This document shows, in pieces, positions 33,048 through 42,900 of a stretch of 64,000 nucleotides of DNA. Positions within the stretch are counted from its first letter, which is position 1. Every line of letters begins with the position of its first letter. The notes beneath the pieces were generated by a model. That model was not told the DNA's origin and searched no databases. It was given only the letters and a program-made list of their open reading frames with translations. A program made the position numbers and the translations under genes. Location: contig DAOI01000008.1 in assembly GCA_002501805.1 (NCBI GenBank), positions 42,757 through 106,756 on the forward strand. The letters run 5' to 3'. This DNA is from Euryarchaeota archaeon UBA463. Lineage in GTDB: Archaea; Thermoplasmatota; Poseidoniia; Poseidoniales; Thalassarchaeaceae.

Positions 33048-35159
33048 TCAGAACTCACCTAGAGTTGATTGTCGCGGTATGGGAATATCTGCTAGAATTC
33101 CTCCTCCCAGTAGCTCATCGAGCTCGTCCTCGCCGATTATCTTCACACCCAGTCTTGTTGCCTTCTCCATCTTCGATCCTGATGAGTCCCCAGAAACTAG
33201 GAAATCGAGATTTCCCGATACCGATGAGACTACTTTCCCCCCTTGCGCCTTTATTGAGAGTGCTATCTCTTTCCTAGGCCTACTCAGGGTCCCTGTTATA
33301 CAGAAGGTCTCCCCATTCAACATCCCTCGCGAAACTACCTTACTTTCCTCAACTATTACTATCTTTGAATGCAGGTCAATTATCGATTCTTTTCTATTCG
33401 AAATACCATCCAATAATAGATTGGCCACTACTTCTCCAATTCTATCTATTTTGACTAGTCTTTCAACCGCTTCTTCTCTGTGGGAGAGCATGTCGATCAA
33501 TTCGTCCAAAGTCTCTACCTCAGAGCATATCAGCGTCGCTATCTCGGGACCGATTCTAGGTAACCCCAACGCAGAGATGAATGTACTGAGCGTCATCGAC
33601 TTACTATTCTCTAGTTCTTTGAGTATGTTGTTTGCTGATTTCTCGGCCATCCTGTCCAAAGAAAGTAGCTCTCTCTTCCTTTCATCAAGCCTGTAGAGGT
33701 CGGCGAGGCTAGAGACTAGTCCTGAAGAGCATAGTTGCTCAGCGAGTTTTTCTCCGATTCCATCCAGTTCAAGTTTCCTGCACCAGTATAGTATGGTGCG
33801 CTCTAATCTGGAAGGACAATCCAAGTTGTTGCACTTTAGGAATGCCCCGTCCACGACTAGTGTGGTTTCACAACGAGGGCATTTGGAGGGGACTATGATT
33901 TCAGAGGCCTCAGGCAGTTCCTGATTGAATGGGGACCCGTCTGAATGGGTCCTTCCTTCGAGATCATCCTGAGTGGCCCTACCCAGGACTTCTATGATTT
34001 TGGGGATTACGTCTCCTCTCCTTACTACTCTAACCTTGTCTCCGATGGACATTCCCAGCCTCTCTACTTCGCCTTTGTTGTGTAGAGTGGTATTCTCGAC
34101 CGTCACTCCGGATACTATTACCGGGGCTATTCTAGAGACTGGGGTCACGTTTCCTGTTCTCCCGGTCTGCCAATCTACCCCCATAAGTACAGAAATCGCT
34201 TCCTGGGGGGGGAACTTCCATGCTAGGGCCCACCTAGGATGATGAGCAGTCATTCCGAGAAGATCTCTCTTGTCCAGACGGTCCAGTTTTATTACGACAC
34301 CGTCGATCTCCCATGGCTCTGAATATCTGCTTTCAGTCCATCTCTTAGTGATTTCAATAATCTTATTCGAAGTATCGTGATCTTCGGAGCCCGAGACAAT
34401 CTCATTCCCAGCAACCTGTATCCCCATCGAAGATAGCCATGAAATAGCTTCTGAATCGTATTTGAATTCTGGATGATTGGGACTATCGGGATGTTTGGAG
34501 TCGCCTGAAGGAAATTCTACTCCATACGCGAAGAAGGCCAAGTCCTCTGCTCGTCCCTTTCCAGCGTCGATACTCTTCTGCCTGAGCGAGCCAGCGGCTA
34601 GATTTCTCGGATTGGGGGCTATATCGGAATATTTCTGCTCGAATATATCCAATGGCATGACCACTTCCCCTCTAATATGACAATCTCCATCCCAAGCTAG
34701 CTTGTCTGGAACATTTGGAATTCTCCTTACGTTTGCTGTTACGTCCTCGCCTCTGGTTCCATTGCCTCTAGTGGCGGCTCTCACGAGTCTGCCTCTTCTG
34801 TACTCGAGTGAAAGTGCAGACCCATCTAACTTGGGCTGACACACGAACCTCCTTCCCTTTGCTGTAGTCTGAGATACGAAATGGAGGACTTGTTCCTCAG
34901 TATTGGCCTTATCCAAGCTCCTCATTGGGAACTCATGCACTATCTTTACCGACCCAGGAGGAGGATCCGCCCCCACTCTGGAAAGTTGTGGATGATTCGG
35001 GTCCAGGGACTCTAGCTCGTCCCTCAAGGAGTCGAACTCGGAATCACTAATCTCGGGGGAGGCTTCATTGTAATACTTATTCGAGTGGTATGAGAGAAGG
35101 TCCGCGAGATCATTGATTTTGAGGAGTTTTGCCCTCTCATCGTTGGCGTCTTCTGCCAT
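33048..35159 (-). CDS. ligA: NAD+-dependent DNA ligase
   Basis: A full-length (703 aa) bacterial-type ligase. It has the Ia domain with YYNEASPEISDSEFDSL, the adenylation lysine K110 in CQPKLDGSAL, RGNGTRGEDVTANVRRI, WEIDGVVIKLD, and an OB fold with NTTLHNKGEVERLGM. A zinc finger CPRCETTLVVDGAFLKCNNLDC, helix-hairpin-helix repeats and a C-terminal BRCT (GETFCITGTLSRPRKEIA) complete it. It seals nicks using NAD+. Archaea normally use ATP-dependent ligases, so transfer from bacteria is the likely origin. No ATP ligase is seen in this window. Confidence 0.97.
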   Translation of the reverse strand: MAEDANDERAKLLKINDLADLLSYHSNKYYNEASPEISDSEFDSLRDELESLDPNHPQLSRVGADPPPGSVKIVHEFPMRSLDKANTEEQVLHFVSQTTAKGRRFVCQPKLDGSALSLEYRRGRLVRAATRGNGTRGEDVTANVRRIPNVPDKLAWDGDCHIRGEVVMPLDIFEQKYSDIAPNPRNLAAGSLRQKSIDAGKGRAEDLAFFAYGVEFPSGDSKHPDSPNHPEFKYDSEAISWLSSMGIQVAGNEIVSGSEDHDTSNKIIEITKRWTESRYSEPWEIDGVVIKLDRLDKRDLLGMTAHHPRWALAWKFPPQEAISVLMGVDWQTGRTGNVTPVSRIAPVIVSGVTVENTTLHNKGEVERLGMSIGDKVRVVRRGDVIPKIIEVLGRATQDDLEGRTHSDGSPFNQELPEASEIIVPSKCPRCETTLVVDGAFLKCNNLDCPSRLERTILYWCRKLELDGIGEKLAEQLCSSGLVSSLADLYRLDERKRELLSLDRMAEKSANNILKELENSKSMTLSTFISALGLPRIGPEIATLICSEVETLDELIDMLSHREEAVERLVKIDRIGEVVANLLLDGISNRKESIIDLHSKIVIVEESKVVSRGMLNGETFCITGTLSRPRKEIALSIKAQGGKVVSSVSGNLDFLVSGDSSGSKMEKATRLGVKIIGEDELDELLGGGILADIPIPRQSTLGEF

Positions 35160-35241
35160 GTTCTACGAGAGGGGGAGGGCCCCTTCAAGTTACGTCTTGG
35201 TTGTACGAAAACGTACCTTAGGTGTGCCCTGCAGTATTTGG

Positions 35242-35319
35242 TGGTGGGCCTGCCAGGATTTGAACCTGGGTCGCGCGACCCCCAGCCGCGAAGTATAGGC
35301 CAAGCTAACCTACAGGCCC
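35242..35319 (-). tRNA. tRNA-Pro (anticodon GGG)
   Basis: Minus-strand cloverleaf: acceptor GGGCCTG/CAGGCCC with discriminator A, anticodon stem CGCGG/TCGCG with loop CTGGGGG giving anticodon GGG, and T-arm CCAGG-TTCAAAT-CCTGG. The CCA is encoded (35242-35244). It lies downstream of rpoN in the ribosomal protein operon orientation. No intron. Confidence 0.95.
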
Positions 35320-35369
35320 CTTTGTGGGATTGAAGCGTGAGAGCATCATTTGAAAGCCCTGTCGCTACA

Positions 35370-35585
35370 TCAATTCTCTCGAGGAACGCTGAACGGGGCG
35401 ACCTCATCTATGAGTTCGACGTGTGAGAGGAACATCCTCCTGCAACAGTATCTCTCGAGACCTGCGTCATCCATAGCCTTCTGAGGGTCTTCACCCGATT
35501 CGACTGCCTTTTTGTAATCTGCATATGCGTGGGCAATAACCTTCCCACAGCTCCAACATCTGACTGGAATAATCACTCTTTTCAC
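35370..35585 (-). CDS. rpoN: DNA-directed RNA polymerase subunit N
   Basis: The 71-aa product is the archaeal Rpb10 homologue: [36 protein letters not shown]. The zinc-binding CxxC...CC set is complete. It abuts rpsI exactly, in the conserved archaeal order L18e-L13-S9-RpoN. RpoK, which often follows, is not found here; the tRNA-Pro gene comes next. Confidence 0.97.
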   Translation of the reverse strand: MKRVIIPVRCWSCGKVIAHAYADYKKAVESGEDPQKAMDDAGLERYCCRRMFLSHVELIDEVAPFSVPREN

Positions 35586-36026
35586 CTACCTGTAAGACTT
35601 CTGCCACTTCTTCCTAGCACCGCGTCCCATTTGGTGCTTGGGTTCCTTACGCCTTGGATCGTTCACTAGAAGGCTTCTATCGAACCTTAGGTATTCATCT
35701 CTAAGTTCCTCGTCATCTCCCTCTGCTCCACCGTTCCATTTTACCAGTCCGCGGGCTATTGCAGTACGAATGGCATCCACTTGGCCCATTTGCCCTCCGC
35801 CTACTACATCGACATATACATCGACGTCTCCTAGTCTGTTCATTGCCTCTGCAATCTGAACGGGCTCGAGTGCCTTTCTCTGTGCTAGACTAGGGCCCAT
35901 GATGTGAATAGGCTCGCCATTGACTCTGACTCTGCCCTGTCCCTTTCTGACGGTCGCTCTGGCAACGGCAGTCTTCCTCTTTCCACTGGTGTTGACTGAA
36001 ATTTTCTTGCTCTTCTTCCTAGCCAT
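35586..36026 (-). CDS. rpsI: 30S ribosomal protein S9 (uS9)
   Basis: The 146-aa product has the archaeal S9 pattern: [49 protein letters not shown] and the invariant basic end [12 protein letters not shown], whose tail reaches the P-site tRNA. ATG 36026 lies just after the rplM stop; a frame from 36038 overlaps rplM and adds four residues. Confidence 0.97.
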   Translation of the reverse strand: MARKKSKKISVNTSGKRKTAVARATVRKGQGRVRVNGEPIHIMGPSLAQRKALEPVQIAEAMNRLGDVDVYVDVVGGGQMGQVDAIRTAIARGLVKWNGGAEGDDEELRDEYLRFDRSLLVNDPRRKEPKHQMGRGARKKWQKSYR

Positions 36027-36027
36027 A

Positions 36028-36513
36028 CTATTCAGCACTCCATCTTGTTGAGTCTATTCCCAGGGCCTCGCTAATATCTCCGAGTCTAACGAACTTTAGC
36101 GGCAGAGGCTTGTCTATAGTTGATGTGTCTCCCCACTGGTGCCCATCGGGCAAATCCTCCCCACTTAGGTTGGAAGGGGTACCGATCATTACTCTGAGAT
36201 CTCTCAAAGAGTTCCTTCCACTGCTATTCTTCTGGTACGGTAGCATTCCTCTGACGGTTCTCTTGAAAATCTGGTCTGGCATTCTTGGATAGAAAGGCCC
36301 CTTACGAGCGTGATTAAGCTCATACTTCGCCCTGTACTTTCCGAAGACCCTCTTCTTGGGCCCGGAGACTATTGCATTCTCTGCGTTTACGATGATTACC
36401 CTCTGCTGCTTTCCACTCTTTCTGGCGGTTAGCATCTGAGAAGCGACGTGACTGGCGAGTCTTCCAAGGATTTTATCGCTAGCATCGTAGACTAGTGTGT
36501 GTTGTTCATCCAA
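36028..36513 (-). CDS. rplM: 50S ribosomal protein L13 (uL13)
   Basis: The 161-aa product matches archaeal L13: [33 protein letters not shown], and [23 protein letters not shown]. It overlaps the 3' end of rpl18e by 8 bp, indicating translational coupling in the operon. Confidence 0.97.
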   Translation of the reverse strand: MDEQHTLVYDASDKILGRLASHVASQMLTARKSGKQQRVIIVNAENAIVSGPKKRVFGKYRAKYELNHARKGPFYPRMPDQIFKRTVRGMLPYQKNSSGRNSLRDLRVMIGTPSNLSGEDLPDGHQWGDTSTIDKPLPLKFVRLGDISEALGIDSTRWSAE

Positions 36514-36871
36514 GGATCCTCACCCCCTTTCCTTCGGGGTTTTCCTTCATCAGTTCCCTGATAGTAAGGACGCGTCCTCCTGCGCCTTCAATCTTGGTCC
36601 TAGCTCCGGAGCTGACACTGTAGGCGGCGACGCTGGGCTTTCCCTCTACCTCTCCACTTCCAAGTAGCTTTCCAGGAACAAGGACCATGTCCTCGGTGGA
36701 AGCATGCCTTGACAGGCGGCTCAGGTTTGGTTCTGCCCAATTGCTACGACTCGCTTCGAGTCGTAGCGCCACGTCTCGCCATAGTGCCGAACCGGTGGAC
36801 CTGCTCTGCTCCTTCAAATCGCCAATTAGGGCGATAAGGGATTGGTTGGTCTTTCTGTTCTTCTTACTCAT
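36506..36871 (-). CDS. rpl18e: 50S ribosomal protein L18e (eL18)
   Basis: The 121-aa archaeal/eukaryotic-type L18e: KTNQSLIALIGDLKEQSR, WRDVALRLEASRSNWAEPNLSRLSRHASTEDMVLVPGKLLGSGEV, ending [20 protein letters not shown]. First gene of the L18e-L13-S9-RpoN operon. It contains a perfect 11-bp inverted repeat inside its coding sequence. Confidence 0.96.
   Translation of the reverse strand: MSKKNRKTNQSLIALIGDLKEQSRSTGSALWRDVALRLEASRSNWAEPNLSRLSRHASTEDMVLVPGKLLGSGEVEGKPSVAAYSVSSGARTKIEGAGGRVLTIRELMKENPEGKGVRILG
36743..36767 (-). repeat. perfect hairpin within rpl18e
   Basis: GCTACGACTCG (36743-36753), a 3-nt loop, then CGAGTCGTAGC (36757-36767) form an uninterrupted 11-bp stem in the message for residues around LRLEASRS. 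Codon choice appears to maintain the pairing. It could serve as an autoregulatory or processing structure in the ribosomal protein mRNA, but no function is shown. Confidence 0.4.
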
Positions 36872-36979
36872 ATGACTCCCTCGACGTTACTTGGGTAGGC
36901 GGGCCACCTGAGGCCTTGTTATGAATGCTACGGGCTCTATGAGAGGGGCTATTTCCCACTCAAAGAGCCTCTTTCGCAA

Positions 36980-39900
36980 TCAAATCTTGAATCCTGAGTC
37001 AGGATCGTCCTCGTCTACCCCTGCTAGCCTCACTTGTCCTTCTGAGTCGACGAATTCCCCTGCACGTGTAACGGATCCGTACATTGACGACTCGTTGTCT
37101 GAGGTTCTCATCAGTACGCTATCTCCTAGGGAGACTGTCATGTGATTGATTATTGACTGTAATGTCGATATTGCACGGTCTCTCTGTTCAGCACCGATTT
37201 CGTGATTGGAGTATCTGGCTTCCTCGAATAAGGCGAAGAACTCGTCGAGATCTTCCGGAGGGGCTATTCCTCCGAGCATGGAGTTAAGTGCGTCCTCGAA
37301 CTCTCTAGTAGTCTCATACACCTTCTTCATTGCCCCTCTCTTCCTGAAGAACCTAACTAGATCCTTGTAGCAGTTGAATATGGTCTGAATGAAGTCATTC
37401 GATGCCTTCAGAGACATCAAGGAATCGGTTAGAATACCTCGAATAATCTCTATTCTTCTGCGCTCTGCATAGTTCCTGTACATTATTGCCCCGATTAGTA
37501 ATGCGAACGAGAGTGCAATGAGTAGTACTACTGTGACCTGCGCTGTGAAGAAGCTCGTTTGACCCTCTGGCTGTGTCGTATCCAAACGAATCAGGGGTGT
37601 GTTTTCCAAATCCTCTCCTTGGTAGAAAGAGGATTCTTGGAAGTGAACGGTAACCTGCCATTTACCGTCTACGGCACACGGCCATGGATTCCCGAAAGTA
37701 TCCATTTGACCACATTCACCAGCGAATGGTACATCTTCTCCTAGGTATGTGAAGTTGAACTCTGCCTCACCCTGCTCGTTTGTAACGTCGTACTGAGGAG
37801 GGATATTGACCCATCCAGTGCCATTCCAGTATTGTATCTTGAAGATCACAGTTTCTCCGGCGACTGCAACATCGAGTCTGTCCCTCAGGATGGCTACCGA
37901 GCCTGTGATATCATCTCCGGGCTTGTATCCGACCGGATCGGACCAGTGGTTCTTCAGAAGGATATCCACTCTACTCCTTACGAGGACCTCCATATCCATG
38001 AATGAGCTGTTGACTACCGGAGTAGTCTCCGCTCTACATCCGCCTGGAAGCTCCCTGTCAGGCTCATATGCAACTCTCAATGTCCGGAAGCCCTCCAGAG
38101 ATTCTCCGTCTGGCTCTATCCCTCTTCTACTCGGGTTATCGTCGGGATCTCCTGAGAACCACTTAACCCAACCTGTTCCATCTTCTGTGATCATGGTCCC
38201 GATAGGCCGTGTATTGGTCTCTGGGTTGATGTAAATATTCAGACACTTTCCTCCTATTGGGTTGCCATTGACCTGTGTCAAGAGAGCCTCTACGTGGAAT
38301 GACTCTTTCAAGTACACAACAGGGAACTCTGAGCCATTTTGGAATGTGTATGTATCTACATCGGACCTGAACGGACCAACTTCCATAATCTGCATTGTCG
38401 AGTTGGAGAATACGGGGAAAATTCTTGTCGACGAAGAGTTACTGTATCGGTATCTATCGTTGTTCTCGTATGAGTTGAATTGAATATTGACTCTTGCTTG
38501 ACCGGCAGTCACTCCAGATAACGGACAAACAATTTCGAAGAAACCGTTAGCATCGGTGGTTCCGGGAATACATGAGATAACGCCCAGAGAAGCATCTACC
38601 ATCTCATAGGTAATCCTGATTGCTCTGTTAGAGAGGTTCGAGCCCAGTTCATCAGTTAGCTGACCTGTAACGATCATCGGCTTTTCTATGGCCTGGCCGG
38701 TGGTGGGGTCAATTTCAGAAGTGTATACTATCTGATCATCAACTGATAGCTGGGTCCTACCTATCAGGCTAAACCCATCTACTTGGAACTGCATTACCTT
38801 CCGGTAGTGATCGCTATTGACGACTAACGCACAGGGGTCCCAAGCCCCGGACGTTTCCAGAGCGTCAGCATCCAGAGGTTCACAACCCTCATGTGGAAGG
38901 TTTTCAGCGAATCTGAGTATCACATTGACGGGTCCAAAACCATCGGGAAGGAATGAGTTGGGGTCGTCCTTGAGGAGCTGGGGGTTCAGTAGTAGGTTAT
39001 GGTAAATCGAGCCTGCGTTCGGACAAAGGGTCTCGATGATCTGCCGATGAGTTCTGTCTTCAAAATCAGTACCTTCCATTATCAGCAGTACCTCTCCACC
39101 GTTCTCAAAGCATCCGTCCAGTGCCTCGCCGAGGTCTTTCTCCACCGCGGTTCTGTTATCATCTGTTACTTGCCCTGAGAATTCCCATATATCTCCCGCC
39201 TGGAGTAAATTTGGAGTGGTACTTTGTACGCTCAGATATGTTCTGGAGACAACCCATAAGCTAGTGTCGGAGGAACTCCCTTGTCTGAATGGATCGCCGG
39301 GGTATGTCACTCCCAGAGTGAAGTTACCTAGCTCATGGAACTCGTCAATAGTTAGGTTGACCTTGAGTACTCCGTTGTTGTCAGTGATAGCGACACCTGC
39401 AGAGTTGTCAGCTGACCATGTGTAGTTAACTGGGGCGTCTCTCACTGGTTGGAACGCGTTGTCTATGAGTCGAGCTTCAAGAGTTACGTTCTGACCACGA
39501 TATAGTCGGGGTATGGAGCTGAACTGGAAGTCGGTTGTACCGATAACTGATACGTTCACATATGCACCGGTTGGAGCAAGAACGGATGTCTGATTTCCTG
39601 TGAAGTAGTAGTTTGAATTGGTAAAGTCGGCCCTTATTCCGAAAACACCTGCAGAGTATTGGGAATACCAGGTCCAGTTGTAATCGAACTGTGCAACACC
39701 ATCGATCATACTGGGGACCCTGGCGAAGCCCGTCTCAGTTGAGCCAGCAAATACGCCGTTTCCATCAACATCTACCTGTAGTGCCATTGGGTCATGGGGC
39801 CATGGGACCATCGTACGGTTCCATACAGATCCAACTACCCTTAGAGACTCGCCGGTAAACATCTCTGGGACTATTTCACATCTGACGTCACTATCTGGGT

Positions 39901-42900
39901 CTAGTGGATCGACCGGACCACAGGGGGGCACGTTGAAATCCCCTCCGTTCTGCATGGCTATGAACCAATGAGTTCCATTGGAAGAAAGGAATGGCCTCAA
40001 TCTAGAAGCCTCTCCTGCGAGAGACTGTGGGTTTCCGTCCCATAGTATCGGGTAGGGCTTACCTAGGCTTACGTCTTGGTAGTCCAGATTAGCGTTCGCC
40101 AATGATGGCGAGTGGAATAGCGCCCTCCATGCTCCGAATGTGGAGCCGGTAAATTGGGTAGCGTCCCAGAAATACACTGGGCGTATTGAAGGAGTTATTA
40201 TGTCTGCCTCAACATACATTCTGTGCATAGACCTGATGTTGAAAGAGTCGGACTCATCCCCTTCGAGATAAGGCCATGGAAGCTCAGAGCCGAGATCTGG
40301 TCTAGAGTACGCAGTAAAGGTATAGTCGCCTATTGGCAGGCTGGTCGAAGTGTAGTTGTACCTACCGATAACATTGTGCGTTTTTGAGAAATCGTCCCAT
40401 ACTATCTCCTCATATCCTCCGGGAATAGCACCGGGACCGTTATCCATTGTGGAGTTCCATTGAACCTGCTTCCAGATTCCTTGGCTGCCGGATTCTTGAA
40501 CGAATGTGAGAGAAATCCATCCTCCCTCGTCGGCCCTGTATCCATAACCATATCCATCGAAAACAGTGGGGTTGGTCGTATTACCAAATGGTCCACCTGA
40601 AACATTGAATGACACCGGAGCGTACGATAGCCTATTGTCGAAGATACCCCTATCCCAGTCTGCCGCGTAGTGAACCTTGTAGTCAACGAAGAGGGGTTGC
40701 TCGTCACTTCTGAAGTACGTCCATGCTACATAGTCAACAGTGGTGTTTGCTCTGACTTCTACCGGTACGGGCTCTGTGGTGGCCCCATCATGGACGAACA
40801 TCTCTGTAACTTCGGCATATATGTTGTAAGTAGAAGATGGCCCGACTTCTAGGTCCTCGGGGAATAGATATTGGCCCACCTCGAACTCTCCGTTTTCATC
40901 GGTTAGCACATCAATGGTCTCTAGAGCTAGAGTACCATTTGAGGCCCACTCGATTATTACTTGAACTGGTACGTTTGGAGCTCTAGTGAAGACTCCCTGC
41001 TCGGGGTCCAGCCAATCTACGCTACCATTGAACTTGGCAGGGAAGAACGCATCGAGCCACAGAACTTGCTCCGTGGAGAGTGTGATTCTAGTTGGTATCT
41101 TATCATCCTCATCGGGTATTCCATCGTTATCCTGATCCCAGTCGGACGAGCCGTTCCAGTCTTCTTCCAGGTGATCCCAGTCAACGTCTGTTCTATTGTC
41201 CGCATCGTCATCATTATCGATAGCATCTGGTCCTGTGCTGGGATCTGTTGGGTTAGCAATTCCTGAACCGTTACCAAAGTCATCATGATCCCATGGATTG
41301 GTGGACTCTGAGTCAAAACGGGTGGGCCAGAGCATGACTTCATCTTCATCCTTCATTCCATCGGCGTCATCATCATCGTCTATATCGTCCCTTAGGCCAT
41401 CATTGTCGTGATCCCATGGAGTGATGAAAGGAGTGGCTCCGGACTGCTCAATCACATTGACGATACCATCGCCATCCCAGTCGTTGTCTGCCCAGTTTGG
41501 TATACCATCGTTATCATGATCCCATGGACTCTGCTCCTCACCTGTGAAGCAACCCGGGAGTGTTTCTTGAACTGCATCTGAAACTCCGTTGTTATCGTCG
41601 TCTGGATCCTCTCCGTCTGGGATACCATCATTGTCGTTGTCTACATCGTAATATCGGGGGGAGAGCAGTCCCTGGCCAAGTAATCCCTTGTCCCAAACGG
41701 CCTGATACCACCCGTCATCATCAGGGTCGGTGTCTGTACCATCATCGTCCCCATCCTCACAGTTGGTTCCTGTGAAGAAAGAGCCCGGTGGTTCAGTGTT
41801 AGCATCGTCATCTAGGTCGTCGTTGGAGTCTATATCGAGGAAGTCCCATACTCCGTCATTGTCGTCGTCTATGTCCCAGTGATCGTACACCCCGTCAAAG
41901 TCGTCATCTAGATCTGCGGTATCATTGAACATACATTGGGGTTCCATATTCCCAGCTACAGGAGCACCACAATCGTCATCGGGATCCACATCGTTATTCA
42001 GGAGGTCAGCTACCTCGTCAGGGAACATATTAGCATTGGAATCGGCCCCCCACTGGAATAGGCCTCGGTTTACCCCAACGAAAGCAATCCACAAATCTCT
42101 GTTGTCCTTGATGTCAACATAGGAAACAGCTGAGCTTGGGCCTACGTCTTGGTTACCATTGAAATCAAACCAGAAGCAATTTTTGTTACATGTCCATTGA
42201 CCATTGGAGTTACTACCGTTGTAGGATCCTTGATCCCATTGGGGGTCGGGCCGAGTGGAGTATGGCAATGTGTAGATTCCAAATCCTTGTCCTGTCTCCT
42301 CGAGAATGGGCCATCCGTACAGCCAGGCCAGTTCCACACCACATGCTATTGGTTGGAATCCAATCTGGAAGTACATGTAGAACAGTGATAGATCGCATTC
42401 TCCATCATTCAGAGACCCTCCAAAAGACGGATCATTAACGTCTAGTCTGCCGTCTGATCCTTCGTCTTGATCCCACCAATCTGGCATTCCGTCAGCATCC
42501 ATATCGACATCGATTCCATTAATCAGGGAGTCTCCGTCCATATCGATATCGAAGTAATTGTTGCCATTCCATGGACTCCACTTCATCATGACGTGCCAGT
42601 ACATCTCAGGCACTACTCCATTAGAGTCCATTGTAGTGACTCCTGTGGCAGGGTCTGTTGATTCCTGATACCCATTGTATGGGAGGATGAAATCGTGATT
42701 TTCAGCGAAGAAAGGGCTGAAATGCCAGAACTGATCCCACCTCAGAGGCTGAAGGAACGTGTATGTTGTGCTGTCGTCACTGCCGTCGATTGTATCACCA
42801 TCTTGATGCGAATATGAATTGTCGAACTGGTCGGTAGAGTCGCTATCAACCACTCCACAGTTGCCATCATCTGGATCATATAGATCTGATATTCCATCGT

